Assembly: GCF_002845745.1 (NCBI RefSeq)
Contig: NZ_PIUM01000039.1
Span: 1 to 56,138, forward strand
Source: Telmatospirillum siberiense
GTDB lineage: Bacteria > Pseudomonadota > Alphaproteobacteria > Rhodospirillales > Magnetospirillaceae
DNA length: 56,138 bases
Direction: 5' to 3'
The translations under genes were made by a program, and so were the position numbers. Numbering within the stretch: position 1 is the first letter of the stretch; every line of letters begins with the position of its first letter. Under the pieces are notes generated by a model. That model was given only the letters and a program-made list of their open reading frames with translations, was not told the DNA's origin and did not search any database. This document shows, piece by piece, positions 8,523 to 17,323 of this stretch.

Positions 8523-8634
8523 TCCCGCGTGGGGCCGAGCCGTCGGGCCCGTCGGACGGGAAGGAGGCCGGCTGGTCCTCCTCAAGCGGGACGAGCCCCC
8601 CGTTCCGCGACGGGGGTGCCATCCCGGAGGGTGG

Positions 8635-9297
8635 TTATTTGAATTGTTCGGTCAATGCCTCGGCCCCTTTTTCAAGTCCGGTCTTTGCCGCCGCCAGCGA
8701 CCCGAAGCTGGCGCCGATATTCATCGCGCCCGGATATTGTTTGCTCACGTAAGCGCTGAGCAGTCGGGAGGAAGCGCTGTCGTAGATCTCCACGGCATAA
8801 ACGACGGATCCGGCCACCATGCCTTCCCGCCCCCGAACGGCCTGCACACCGTTGTATAGATTACCGGCGAGGTCGAGATGCGTGAAGGTGCCGACAACCT
8901 GCGTGGTTGCCACGGCGCCCGTCAGCGTCAGCTTGAGGCGCAGCGTATCGGGGCCCGGATCGTTCGTGACCTGGAAGCGCGTCGCCAGTTTTTCGGAGAA
9001 CTGTGAGCGCATGTAATCGGCCAGGGTGGTCTTGTCCGCCTCGGACATATCGTCGAACTGGTGGTCCGGTCCCCGGTAGACCGTGACCGGATCGACGATG
9101 ATCTTCGTATAGGTTCGCCAATTCACCTGGGTTGAATAGCGGAAGGGAACTCGCCCGGAGTCGTCGTGCGGATTGGGCTGCAACTGGGCAGAGGATGCGA
9201 TACCGCGATAGGCAACGGGGTCGGCGCTTCCGCAACCGGCCAGCAGCACGCAGGCGACGAGCACGGCGACACGCCGCTTGACGATTGATTTCAACAT
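8635..9297 (-). CDS. DUF3313 family lipoprotein
   Basis: A 220-residue predicted lipoprotein. The N-terminus has a lipobox (VLLAGC) giving a lipidated Cys near residue 22. The body matches DUF3313: a WRTYTKIIVDPVTVY strand, a DYMRSQFSEKLATRF helix, a LRLKLTLTGAVATT strand and a C-terminal block ending in a helix (LEKGAEALTEQF). The start at 9297 (MLKSIVKRR) is chosen because GGAGAG lies 6 bases before it. The fold is shared by outer-membrane-associated lipoproteins of unknown role. A perfect palindrome at 9375-9400, 78 bases upstream, resembles a site near the TetR gene, suggesting repression by that regulator. Confidence 0.8.
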   Translation of the reverse strand: MLKSIVKRRVAVLVACVLLAGCGSADPVAYRGIASSAQLQPNPHDDSGRVPFRYSTQVNWRTYTKIIVDPVTVYRGPDHQFDDMSEADKTTLADYMRSQFSEKLATRFQVTNDPGPDTLRLKLTLTGAVATTQVVGTFTHLDLAGNLYNGVQAVRGREGMVAGSVVYAVEIYDSASSRLLSAYVSKQYPGAMNIGASFGSLAAAKTGLEKGAEALTEQFK

Positions 9298-9374
9298 TTG
9301 ACTCTCCATGCCGTGGATGTTCCGCCGCACGTGATTGCCTCACATCCAACGAATGAGTCACTCTAGCAGCGAGA

Positions 9375-9400
9375 ATAAAAACCGTCCAGTCGGTTTTTAT
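9375..9400. promoter_or_regulatory. Candidate TetR operator upstream of the DUF3313 lipoprotein
   Basis: ATAAAAACCG (9375-9384) and CGGTTTTTAT (9391-9400) are perfect 10-base arms around 6 bases. The right half, AGTCGGTTTTT, resembles AGTCTGTTTTT in the region upstream of the TetR gene (10081-10107). The position, between the tetR stop and the lipoprotein start, suits a promoter operator for the lipoprotein. Confidence 0.5.
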
Positions 9401-9439
9401 GTGGGGCGGCATACACCCGGATGGGGGAGGAGGAGAGAG

Positions 9440-10015
9440 CTACCGGTTGGCCTTGGCGAAAGCGTCCCACTGCCGCGCGTCGAGCAGGCGCGCGAACAAG
9501 CGCTCCCGCTCTTCCGCGGAAAATGGGCAAAGTCCGAACACACTCGACAAGACCAGTCCTCTGGCCGCCGCCCAGCGCAGCATTGCCAGTTCCGGGTCGG
9601 CCGCTTCGGCCTTGATGTTGGCGATCTTCTGGACGTCGATATCGCGGATGATGGAAAGCAGGTCCGGCTCTTCGGCCAAGGCGGCGACAATGGCAAAGGC
9701 GACGGAATGCGGTTCGCTGACGGCTTCGCGCAATGTCTCGATTTGAGCCGACAGATGGGCCTCGGGCTGCCGGGGGTCCGTGCTGGCCAAATAATCCTGG
9801 GAGAACTTTTCGAAATGTTCGATCTGATGTTCGAGCAGCGCCTTCAATACGGCCTGCTTCGTCCGGAACTGATGCATCAGCCCGCCCTTGCTGATGCCGC
9901 TTTCCCGCGCAATGGCGTCAAGCGTCAGCCGCCCTGGGCCATCCCGGGCAATGATGGCGAGCGCCGCCTGGATGGCGGCCTGACGGGTGCGTTCCGAACG
10001 GACGGCGTTTTCCAT
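9440..10015 (-). CDS. TetR-family transcriptional regulator
   Basis: A 191-residue one-component repressor. The N-terminal helix-turn-helix (about 8-55) has the family pattern AALAIIARDGPGRLTLDAIA followed by ESGISKGGLMHQFRTKQ. The C-terminal ligand/dimerisation domain is helical and unassigned. ATG at 10015 is used because the longer reading would start with TTG. Candidate operators lie upstream of its own start (10081-10107) and upstream of the lipoprotein gene that follows it (9375-9400), suggesting autoregulation and control of that gene. The ligand is unknown. Confidence 0.88.
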   Translation of the reverse strand: MENAVRSERTRQAAIQAALAIIARDGPGRLTLDAIARESGISKGGLMHQFRTKQAVLKALLEHQIEHFEKFSQDYLASTDPRQPEAHLSAQIETLREAVSEPHSVAFAIVAALAEEPDLLSIIRDIDVQKIANIKAEAADPELAMLRWAAARGLVLSSVFGLCPFSAEERERLFARLLDARQWDAFAKANR

Positions 10016-10080
10016 GATGTCTCTCAACGGACCAAGGTGGGTTCACTCAGATGCAAGACGTTGCACACCTGATATACCCT

Positions 10081-10107
10081 AAAAACAACATGGTTAGTCT
10101 GTTTTTT
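10081..10107. promoter_or_regulatory. Candidate TetR operator upstream of the tetR gene
   Basis: AAAAACA (10081-10087) and TGTTTTTT (10100-10107) form an inverted repeat 66 bases upstream of the tetR start. It shares the half-site AGTC-[GT]-GTTTTT with the perfect palindrome at 9375-9400. This supports, but does not prove, autoregulation. Confidence 0.4.
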
Positions 10108-10149
10108 GATGGGAGAGGTAAAAGGGCGGGTGAACGCCGCTTGGACTGT

Positions 10150-10170
10150 GCCCCTTCATTGTGAAGGGGC
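10150..10170 (-). terminator. Stem-loop just past the nrdJ stop
   Basis: GCCCCTTCA and TGAAGGGGC are perfect 9-base arms around a three-base loop, starting 3 bases beyond the nrdJ stop codon. There is no T-run on the minus strand, so it may stabilise the 3' end or act as a weak, Rho-assisted terminator. Confidence 0.45.
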
Positions 10171-10172
10171 CG

Positions 10173-12485
10173 CTACGAACACTTGGAATGGCCGCAGTTG
10201 GTGCAGCTATCGCAGCCCTCCTGGCGGATCAGGGTGGATTGGCCGCATTTCGGGCATTGGCGAAGCGGCGCGTTGCCCATGTTGACCACCTTTTTACCCG
10301 TTCCCGCGCCATGATGGCCGCCGGCATGGTCGGGCAGGAAGCCGATGCTGATCATATGCCGCTCGATGACCTCGCCGATGGCGGCCAGCAGCGATGGGAC
10401 GTAACGGCCGCCCATCCATTGTCCGCCGCGCGGGTCGAAGACCGCCTTCAATTCCTCGACGACGAAGGAAACATCGCCACCACGGCGGAAAACGGCCGAA
10501 ATCATCCGCGTCAGGGCGACCGTCCAGGCGAAATGATCCATGTTCTTCGAATTGATGAAGACTTCGAAGGGGCGACGCCGGCCGTCCTGCACGATGTCGT
10601 TCAAGGTGATGTACATGGCATGGTCGCTGTCCGGCCATTTTACCTTGTAGGTCGCCCCGGGCAGTTCTTCCGGCCGATTGAGCGGCTGGGTCAGATGGAC
10701 GATGGCGCCCGCCTCGTAGGGATCCTCGGCCCGTGCGCGAAGCGGCTCAAGCGGCAGCTCGGATTGCAGGGCCGCGCCGTCCTCGGGTTTCTTGATCGCG
10801 AGCACGGCGCCGGTGACGTCGTTGGGCCGGTAAGTCGTGCAGCCTTTGCAGCCCAGTTCATAGGCCTGGAGATAGACGTCCTTGAATTCGTCGAAGCCGA
10901 TGGCTTCCGGGACATTGATGGTCTTCGAAATGGAACTGTCGATGAATTTTTGCGCCGCCGCCTGCATGACCACATGCTCGGATGGCGTCAGGCTTTGCGC
11001 ATTGACGAAATAATCGGGCAGGTCCGCCGTCTCGCCATGCAGCCGCCGGTAAAGCCGGACCGCGTAGTCGCTGACCTCCTCCTCGCGCCGGCTGCCGTCG
11101 GGCATCAGCATGTTGCGCGTATAGGCATAGCTGAAGACGGGTTCGAGGCCCGAGGAGACGTTGTCGGCGAACAGTGAAATGGTTCCCGTCGGCGCGATCG
11201 AGGTCAGGAGGGCGTTGCGGATGCCGTGGGTCCGAATGGCCTGCACGACGTCGGGGTCCAGGCTCTGGACGTTTTCACCGGCGAGGTAGGCCTCCGCCTC
11301 GTAAAGCGGGAAGGGGCCTTTTTCCTCGGCCAACTCGCAGGACGCCAGATAAGCCTCGCGGCGCAACAGGGCGAGCCAGTGTTCGGTCAGTCGGGCGGCC
11401 TCGCGGCCACCGTAGCGGGCCCGGCACATGATCAGGGCGTCGGCCAGACCGGTCACGCCCAGTCCCAGCCGGCGTTTCGAGAAGGCCTCGTTCCGGTGTT
11501 CCGGCAGCGGATAGTTGGAGCTGTCGATGACGTTGTCCATCATGCGGACGGCGACGCGCACCAGGCGGGCCAGTTGCGCTTCATCCAGCCTGGCCTCCTC
11601 CTCGAAGGGGCTGATCACCAGCCGGGCCAGATTGACGGATCCCAGAAGACAGACGCCGTAGGGCGGCAACGGCTGCTCGCCGCAGGGATTGGTCGCGTGG
11701 ATGGTTTCGCAATAATGCAGGTTGTTCAGCCGGTTGATGCGGTCGATGAAAATGACCCCTGGTTCGGCATAACTGTAGGTGGCCCGCATGATGGCGTTCC
11801 ACAGATCGCGGGCCGGCAGGCTCTTGTAGATGACGCCGTCGAACTTCAGTTCCCAGGCGTCGCCGCTTTTGACCGCCGCCATGAAGGCGTCGCTGATCAG
11901 CACCGAGAGATTGAACATGCGCAGCCGCCCGGCTTCGCGTTTGGCGTCGACGAAGGCCTCGATGTCGGGATGGTCGCAGCGCATCGTCGCCATCATGGCG
12001 CCGCGCCGGGACCCCGCGCTCATGATGGTCCGGCACATGGCGTCCCATACGTCCATGAAGGACAACGGGCCGGAGGCATCGGCGCCGACGCCTTTCACCA
12101 GGGCGCCTTTCGGGCGCAGCGTCGAAAAGTCGTAACCGATGCCGCCGCCTTGCTGCATGGTGACGGCGGCTTGTTTCAAATGCTCGAAAATGCCGGCCAT
12201 GTCGTCGGGGATGTCACCCATGACGAAGCAGTTGAACATGGTGACCTTGCGGCCGGTACCGGCGCCCGACAGGATGCGGCCGGCCGGCAGGAAACGGAAG
12301 TCGTTCATCGCTTCGAAGAAGGTTTCTTCCCAATCCGTCCGGTTGCGCGGTTCGGCGGCGGCCAGGGCATGGGCGACCCGGCGCCAGCTATCCTCGATGG
12401 TCTTGTCCACAGCGTCGCCCGTCGGCCCTTTCAGCCGATATTTCATGTCCCAGATCTGCTGCGAAATGGACGCCATTTGCGTCAT
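10173..12485 (-). CDS. nrdJ: Adenosylcobalamin-dependent (class II) ribonucleotide reductase
   Basis: A 770-residue enzyme reducing ribonucleoside diphosphates to deoxyribonucleotides with adenosylcobalamin as radical source, so it needs neither the oxygen-dependent class I small subunit nor a glycyl radical. Visible features are the N-terminal FLPAGRILSGAG block, the first redox Cys in FNCFVMGD, the catalytic NPCGEQPLP loop near residue 265, and the IAPTGTISLFADNVSSGLEP segment. The C-terminus is zinc-binding with pairs CPKC and CTNC plus a final Cys. The start at 12485 (MTQMASISQ) has GGAGA 9 bases upstream. It stands alone; a cobalamin adenosyltransferase that could supply its cofactor is encoded at 30532-31098. 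Confidence 0.93.
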   Translation of the reverse strand: MTQMASISQQIWDMKYRLKGPTGDAVDKTIEDSWRRVAHALAAAEPRNRTDWEETFFEAMNDFRFLPAGRILSGAGTGRKVTMFNCFVMGDIPDDMAGIFEHLKQAAVTMQQGGGIGYDFSTLRPKGALVKGVGADASGPLSFMDVWDAMCRTIMSAGSRRGAMMATMRCDHPDIEAFVDAKREAGRLRMFNLSVLISDAFMAAVKSGDAWELKFDGVIYKSLPARDLWNAIMRATYSYAEPGVIFIDRINRLNNLHYCETIHATNPCGEQPLPPYGVCLLGSVNLARLVISPFEEEARLDEAQLARLVRVAVRMMDNVIDSSNYPLPEHRNEAFSKRRLGLGVTGLADALIMCRARYGGREAARLTEHWLALLRREAYLASCELAEEKGPFPLYEAEAYLAGENVQSLDPDVVQAIRTHGIRNALLTSIAPTGTISLFADNVSSGLEPVFSYAYTRNMLMPDGSRREEEVSDYAVRLYRRLHGETADLPDYFVNAQSLTPSEHVVMQAAAQKFIDSSISKTINVPEAIGFDEFKDVYLQAYELGCKGCTTYRPNDVTGAVLAIKKPEDGAALQSELPLEPLRARAEDPYEAGAIVHLTQPLNRPEELPGATYKVKWPDSDHAMYITLNDIVQDGRRRPFEVFINSKNMDHFAWTVALTRMISAVFRRGGDVSFVVEELKAVFDPRGGQWMGGRYVPSLLAAIGEVIERHMISIGFLPDHAGGHHGAGTGKKVVNMGNAPLRQCPKCGQSTLIRQEGCDSCTNCGHSKCS

Positions 12486-12714
12486 GACCCATTCTCCACC
12501 GGGAACGCCAAGTCCACGGTTCAACTATGAGTGTGTGTGAAAAACGAGATTTTTCAATGCCGAGAGTCAGGACTCTAGGAGCGCCCCGAGGTTCCGTCAA
12601 GGATTTCCGTTCTCATTTTGTTTCCACATGCGGCAGTGCGGCAAGGCCTTGATATCATTCGCCGCAAGGCGTTTATCCCCTGGATTCAGAAGGGGTGCGC
12701 GCATGCCGTTTTAT

Positions 12715-13506
12715 TCAGTCCACAGATTTATCCACAGCGGGTGCGGCGACCGGTCCCATGGTTTTCGGGCGGTTCAGATGGGGAAAACGGCGCAATGCGC
12801 CGTCCTCCAGGGCGCTGGTGGCGGTTTCGACGCGTTGTTGCAACATGTGCATGACCGTCTTGCGGTCGAGGCCGGCGGGCAAGGCCGGCAGGATTTCCAG
12901 CGTGATGACGCCGGAACGGCGAAGGAAGGCGTTGCGTCCCCAGAACAGACCGGAATTGAGGGCGACGGGAATCAGGGGGGCGTCGAGCGCGCCATAAAGC
13001 ATGGCGACCCCCGAATGGTAATCGCCGGCCGTCCCCGACGGCTGCCGGTGGCCTTCCGGGAAAATGACGATCTGGCGCCTTTCGGCAAGGGCCTGGCGAG
13101 CCCCCTCGACCATCAGCTTGAGCGCTTTGATCCCCGCCTTGCGGTCGATGGCCACCTGTCCGGTCTTTTGCAGGTACCAGCCGATGAAGGGCAGAAACAA
13201 CAGTTCCCTCTTCAGGATATAGGCCGGATCGGCCAGCAGGTGGTGGAAGACCATGGTGTCCCAGGCCGATTGATGTTTCGCGGCGATGATCGCCGGCCCA
13301 TCAGGCAGGTTTTCGGCTCCTTTGATCTCGAAGGTCAGCCCCAGGAAACGGCGCTGAAGAAACAGGCATCCCTCCAGCCAGAAGGCGGCGCAATGCTGCA
13401 TGAAACGCCGCGAGGCGAAGGCCAGCAAGGGCAGATAGAGAACCGAGAGGCCCAGCGTCCATGGCAGGAAGACCAACTGATAGGCCAGGGAGCGGATGGC
13501 GGTCAC
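12715..13506 (-). CDS. plsC: 1-acyl-sn-glycerol-3-phosphate acyltransferase
   Basis: A 263-residue membrane-bound acyltransferase that converts lysophosphatidic acid to phosphatidic acid in phospholipid synthesis. An N-terminal hydrophobic segment (LVFLPWTLGLSVLYLPLLAF) precedes the catalytic HQSAWDT motif (HX4D), the glycerol-phosphate site IFPEGHRQ, and IPVALNSG. The start is a GTG at 13506, preceded by AGGAGG and overlapping the stop of the ydcF-type gene by four bases (GTGA). It closes an operon with ftsE, ftsX and ydcF. A lysophospholipid acyltransferase with another acceptor is possible, but the family is clear. Confidence 0.9.
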   Translation of the reverse strand: MTAIRSLAYQLVFLPWTLGLSVLYLPLLAFASRRFMQHCAAFWLEGCLFLQRRFLGLTFEIKGAENLPDGPAIIAAKHQSAWDTMVFHHLLADPAYILKRELLFLPFIGWYLQKTGQVAIDRKAGIKALKLMVEGARQALAERRQIVIFPEGHRQPSGTAGDYHSGVAMLYGALDAPLIPVALNSGLFWGRNAFLRRSGVITLEILPALPAGLDRKTVMHMLQQRVETATSALEDGALRRFPHLNRPKTMGPVAAPAVDKSVD

Positions 13507-14123
13507 GGGGCATCCTCCTGAAGTTCCGCCCAGTGTCGTAACTGCGCGGCGAGATATTTCGTGTATTCGGTCGCGATGAGATGGGCGGTGCCGGGCCACA
13601 GCCACCACTGCTCATGTTTGACCTTATCGGGAAAGACGGGATGGGGAATGATTTTGACGTCCGGCATGGCGTGGTGGAATTCCGCCAGGCTGCGGCGCAT
13701 GTGATAATTGGCGGTGACCAGCCGCAGCGAACGATAGCCTTCGGCCCGCATCCAAGCCGCCGTTTCGATGGCGTTCCCGGCGGTATTGTCGGCTGTATGG
13801 CCGAGGACGATGCAGCATTCCAGCTCTTCGGGTTTCTGCCGCGACAGTCGCAGCAACTCATTGACGTCGATGCCGCGATAGACGCCCGAAACGAACAGTT
13901 TCCCGGCCATCTTTTGGCGCAGCAGGTTGAGGCCGGCGTCGAGCCTCTCGGAGCCGCCGGTCAGCACGACGATGGCGTCGGTCGGCGTGGTGGCGTCGGC
14001 CACCAGATCGGGCACGTCGGCGGCGTACCAGAAAAATCCCGCCAGCCAGCCTGCGGCCAGAACCGGGGGGATCCAGCGGAACATGAAGCGGAGGATGGAG
14101 TGTGGGGCGGGGCCGGTCGACAT
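13503..14123 (-). CDS. YdcF/ElyC-family membrane protein (DUF218)
   Basis: A 206-residue protein with one N-terminal transmembrane segment (FRWIPPVLAAGWLAGFFWYA) and a DUF218 domain facing the periplasm. Family marks are AIVVLTGGSERLDAG near residue 49, GKLFVSGVYRG, the TADNTAGNAIETAAWM stretch and LVTANYHMRRSLAEF. Relatives such as ElyC and SanA affect envelope integrity or peptidoglycan precursor handling; the biochemical activity is unsettled. It sits between ftsX (33-base gap) and plsC (four-base overlap), the order seen in related genomes, which suggests a link to cell-envelope growth. Confidence 0.88.
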   Translation of the reverse strand: MSTGPAPHSILRFMFRWIPPVLAAGWLAGFFWYAADVPDLVADATTPTDAIVVLTGGSERLDAGLNLLRQKMAGKLFVSGVYRGIDVNELLRLSRQKPEELECCIVLGHTADNTAGNAIETAAWMRAEGYRSLRLVTANYHMRRSLAEFHHAMPDVKIIPHPVFPDKVKHEQWWLWPGTAHLIATEYTKYLAAQLRHWAELQEDAP

Positions 14124-14156
14124 ATTGAAAACGATCCGCGGGGGGATATTTGAGGC

Positions 14157-15053
14157 CTACAGCAGACGAGCCAGGGTTCGGTGGACGGCCATCCGCGCCG
14201 TCAGCATCGCCAGAAGAGCGGCGACGGCGGGCAGGACCAGAACCGAAAGCCAGCCTAAAATAGGCAAGGACAGTTCCGCCAGGAAGCCCCCTTCCAGTCG
14301 TCTGGCGGTCATGCCGATGAGCATCAGAACCGGCACGGTCAGCGCCAGTCCAACGACGCCGCCCTTCAGCGCCAGGACGAAGGCGCGATCGGCGAATTGG
14401 CGAGCGATGTAATCGTCCGGGGCGCCGATCAGATGCAGCACCTCGATGACTTCCTGATGAATGGCCATGCCGGTTCGCGTGGCGTAGAAGACCGTGGCCG
14501 ACGTGACGCCCCCGATCAGCATGACGATGGCGATGGCCAGCCACTCGATGCTGCGGCTGAGGCGGATCAGCCTGGACAGCCAGACGCGGTGGTCGTCCAA
14601 AGACGCCCCCTCGACCGTTTGGGCGAGTTTGGCCGTCAGGGCGATCAGATCGGGGGGGGATTCGGCGCGCGTGGTGACGTCGATCAATGCCGGCAAGGGG
14701 AGTTCCCTCAACAGCTCGCTATTGCCGAGCCAGGGGGCCAGCAGCGCGACCAGCTGGTCCTGGGTCAGGGCGCGGGCGTTCGCGACGCCCGGAAAGCCGT
14801 TCAGCAGGGCGACGGCCTGATCCACTCTTTCACGTGTCCGTTCCGCCGATTCCCTGGCGTCTCCGGAGGCGGCGGCGATTTCCACCGTCAGGGTTCCCGA
14901 CACGTCCCTGTCCCACCGGCCGATCAGGCCGCTCAGGATGAACACCCCGGCCAGAGCCACGGCGCACAGGAAAACCATGGGGGCGACCAGCCAGGGCAAA
15001 AAGCGGCTGGTGGCGTCTTTTTCGAGGGGCAGGTCGGAATGTCGGGAAAACAT
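14157..15053 (-). CDS. ftsX: Cell-division ABC transporter permease FtsX
   Basis: A 298-residue inner-membrane partner of FtsE. It has the FtsX topology: TM1 near residues 20-43, a periplasmic loop of about 120 residues, then three C-terminal membrane segments (EWLAIAIVMLIGGVTSATVF; ALKGGVVGLALTVPVLMLIG; LPILGWLSVLVLPAVAALLA). The conserved cytoplasmic block EVIEVLHLIGAPDDYIARQF precedes TM3. FtsEX does not transport a solute; it couples ATP hydrolysis to activation of septal peptidoglycan hydrolases. The gene follows ftsE after 13 bases. Confidence 0.92.
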   Translation of the reverse strand: MFSRHSDLPLEKDATSRFLPWLVAPMVFLCAVALAGVFILSGLIGRWDRDVSGTLTVEIAAASGDARESAERTRERVDQAVALLNGFPGVANARALTQDQLVALLAPWLGNSELLRELPLPALIDVTTRAESPPDLIALTAKLAQTVEGASLDDHRVWLSRLIRLSRSIEWLAIAIVMLIGGVTSATVFYATRTGMAIHQEVIEVLHLIGAPDDYIARQFADRAFVLALKGGVVGLALTVPVLMLIGMTARRLEGGFLAELSLPILGWLSVLVLPAVAALLAMLTARMAVHRTLARLL

Positions 15054-15066
15054 GCTTTAAATCTCT

Positions 15067-15753
15067 TTATCCCCTCCGCATCTGGCCATTTTCCAGATGA
15101 AGCTGCGGATAGGGAAGTCGGGAAACCAGGTTTTCGTTGTGGGTGGCGACCATCACGGTGGTTCCCAGCTTATTCAATTCCTCGAACAGATACATCAGCC
15201 GCATGGCGATGTGATCATCGACATTGCCCGTCGGCTCGTCGGCGAGCAACAGGTCGGGACGTCCGATGACCGCCCGGGCGATGGCGACCCGCTGTTTCTG
15301 CCCGCCCGAGAGCGTCGGCGGCTTGGCGTGCAAATGATCGGCGAGGCCGACCCAGGTCAGCAAATCGGGAACGAATTTGCGGATGTCGTTCTCGCTGGCG
15401 CCGGCCACCCGGAGCGGCAGAGCCACATTGTCCATCGCCGACAGATGGTCGAGAAGGCGGAAGTCCTGAAACACCACGCCGACCCGGCGGCGGAGCGCCG
15501 GCAGTTCGTAGCGTCTTGAGGTGGCGATGTCGCGGCCGAAAAGAACGATGCGCCCCCGCGATTGGCGTTGGGCGAGATACATCAGGCGCAGAAGCGATGA
15601 CTTTCCCGCACCAGATGACCCCGTCAGGAAGTGGAACGAGCCCGCCGGCAAGGAAAAACTGACGTCCTGAAGAATTTCCGGACCGTATCCATAACGCACG
15701 GCGACGTTGTCGAACTGAACCACATTGGCCCTGTCTGCCGTCGGATGTCGCAC
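15067..15753 (-). CDS. ftsE: Cell-division ATP-binding protein FtsE
   Basis: A 228-residue ABC ATPase, first gene of the ftsE-ftsX-ydcF-plsC operon. Walker A is GSSGAGKSS, the Q-loop is [11 protein letters not shown], the signature is [14 protein letters not shown] and Walker B is [12 protein letters not shown], followed by the switch His in VMVATHNE. The DEPTGNVD variant is characteristic of FtsE and LolD-type ATPases, and the adjacent ftsX fixes the assignment. A 241-base divergent promoter region separates it from the zinc-ribbon gene at 15995. Confidence 0.95.
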   Translation of the reverse strand: MRHPTADRANVVQFDNVAVRYGYGPEILQDVSFSLPAGSFHFLTGSSGAGKSSLLRLMYLAQRQSRGRIVLFGRDIATSRRYELPALRRRVGVVFQDFRLLDHLSAMDNVALPLRVAGASENDIRKFVPDLLTWVGLADHLHAKPPTLSGGQKQRVAIARAVIGRPDLLLADEPTGNVDDHIAMRLMYLFEELNKLGTTVMVATHNENLVSRLPYPQLHLENGQMRRG

Positions 15754-15994
15754 GCTTTTTCCCTTCCCGGACGCTTGAAAGATTACATGGAGGCGTCGCT
15801 TCGTCCAGCGCGCGCTTGTGTTGTAACAGGTGGCCGCCTATAAAGAACAATATTCTATGTGGTTCGATCCGGGGCGCGCATTTCTCCGATGTCCTGGGGG
15901 TCGATCCATAAGTGATTGAATAATGTCCTGATTCTGGTGTTCCGGTCAGAGGGGAAGCGCCAAAGTCAGCCCAACTAAGCGGTTCGCCCGGCCG

Positions 15995-17053
15995 ATGATC
16001 GTCACCTGCCCCAATTGCGACACCCATTTTTCCGTCTCCGAATCGGCCTTGGGCACGACGGGGCGGACCGTTCGTTGCGCGCGCTGTTCGCATAAATGGC
16101 ATCAGGACCCCCCGTCCGCCGAGGCCGGCGAAATTCCCCTTGAGATGCCGCCGGCCGCGTCCGATTCGACGCGGTCCCGGGAAACGTTGGCCGAACATAT
16201 GTTCATCGACGACGCTGCCGGGGATGGCGTGGCGCTGGCCGAAGTCGAGGACGATGCCGTCCCCGACTTCGGGGCGCTTCTGGCCGAAGAGTCCGACGAG
16301 ACCAAGGATAAAGCCGAGGCGGAAAGCGAGGAAGAAGATCCCTTCGCCAAGATTTCCGAATTGATGATGGCCTCGGCGCCGGAACCCATTCCCGACGTTT
16401 TCGCTTCGCCGCCGCCCAAGCCCGCCGTTCGTCGCAAAGGGGCCGCGGGATTGTGGCTTCTGCTGGTCGTGCTCTTGACCGGAAGCGCCGGCGCCGGCCT
16501 TTATTTTCTTCAGGACAAGGTGATCGATCGTTGGCCGGAGGCGGCGCGCTATTACGACCAATTGGGGCTGCGCAACGAGGTGGTCGGCGCCGGGCTGACC
16601 TTCCGCAACTATAATTCCGAGCGGCTGGTTCAGGACGCCAACGAGGTTCTGATCGTCCGTGGCGTCATCGCCAACACGACCGAGCAGCCGCATGAGGTGC
16701 CGCTTCTGCGCCTGGCGCTCTACAACAATCAGACCCTGCTGCAGGAAAAGATCATCAGTCCGCCGCAAACGACGCTGGATGCCCACGGAACCGTCGGTTT
16801 CCGTATCACGCTCGATCAGCCGGACGCCAATGCCACCCGTTTCGAGGTGACCTTCACCGCCGCCAAGCCGCCCGCCAAGGATGCCCCCGCCGCGCCGCCG
16901 CCGGCGTCGGTTTCGGCCCCCGCGCCCGCGCCCGTGGCGGCTCCGCCGGCGGCCGCTCCGGCACCGGCGCCAGCCCAGACTCCGACAGCGGCGCCGCCCG
17001 CGCCGGTACCGCCCGCCGGTACCGCCCGCCCGGCCCGCTCTCCCGCCAAGTGA
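15995..17053 (+). CDS. MJ0042-type zinc-ribbon, DUF3426 membrane protein
   Basis: A 352-residue protein. It begins with an MJ0042-type zinc ribbon (CPNC at residues 5-8 and CARC about 20 residues on), then an acidic low-complexity linker, one transmembrane segment near residues 150-172 (GLWLLLVVLLTGSAGAGLYF), and a DUF3426 domain of immunoglobulin-like strands (about 190-290, with LIVRGVIANTTEQPHEVP). The tail is a long Pro-Ala repeat (about 295-350). Proteins of this architecture are common in alphaproteobacteria, usually opposite ftsE as here, and their function is not established. Confidence 0.88.
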   Translation: MIVTCPNCDTHFSVSESALGTTGRTVRCARCSHKWHQDPPSAEAGEIPLEMPPAASDSTRSRETLAEHMFIDDAAGDGVALAEVEDDAVPDFGALLAEESDETKDKAEAESEEEDPFAKISELMMASAPEPIPDVFASPPPKPAVRRKGAAGLWLLLVVLLTGSAGAGLYFLQDKVIDRWPEAARYYDQLGLRNEVVGAGLTFRNYNSERLVQDANEVLIVRGVIANTTEQPHEVPLLRLALYNNQTLLQEKIISPPQTTLDAHGTVGFRITLDQPDANATRFEVTFTAAKPPAKDAPAAPPPASVSAPAPAPVAAPPAAAPAPAPAQTPTAAPPAPVPPAGTARPARSPAK

Positions 17054-17147
17054 TAGGCGGCACTTCCAAAGGGAGGAGATGAGCTGCGAATCCCGTCACA
17101 TGGCGGCCCTAGAGCCTGTCCGGGTATCGTGCTGGTGCCCCACAAAC

Positions 17148-17247
17148 CGTCATTGCCGGACTTGATCCGGCAATCCATGATTGCATAGATCTGCCGACGT
17201 CATTTGAAGCGGGCACGTGGATGCCCGTGTCAAGCACGGGCATGACG
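17148..17247. repeat. Pair of inverted alphaproteobacterial palindromes
   Basis: Two copies of the common CGTCAT-type repeat face each other. The first (17148-17178) contains GCCGGACTTGATCCGGC. The second (17218-17247) is its reverse-complement form, with GCCCGTGTCAAGCACGGGC. They lie in the 270-base gap between two convergent genes and may act as bidirectional 3'-end structures. Nothing else is seen in that gap. Confidence 0.7.
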
Positions 17248-17323
17248 TCTTTTAATTGAATCGCGAAACCAAAATACCGGAAGAGCGGTAAATGACGACA
17301 GGACTTAGGGCGTTTTTCGCCTC

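Noticed and set aside
6753-8585. 610-codon open frame on the minus strand, opposite the autotransporter
   Set aside because: It is the mirror of a GC-rich, repeat-coding gene; the plus-strand product has signal peptide, repeats and barrel, while this one has no recognisable domain.
8540-8634. Terminator between the autotransporter and the convergent lipoprotein gene
   Set aside because: CCCCCGTTCCGCGACGGGGG can form a hairpin, but no T-run follows on either strand, so I do not call a terminator.
11226-12530. 434-codon plus-strand frame inside nrdJ
   Set aside because: It is fully antisense to a clear class II ribonucleotide reductase and shows no domain of its own.
12525-12620. Possible NrdR boxes upstream of nrdJ
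   Set aside because: The CACACACTCATAGTTG-like stretch fits the NrdR consensus poorly and no second box with proper spacing is visible.
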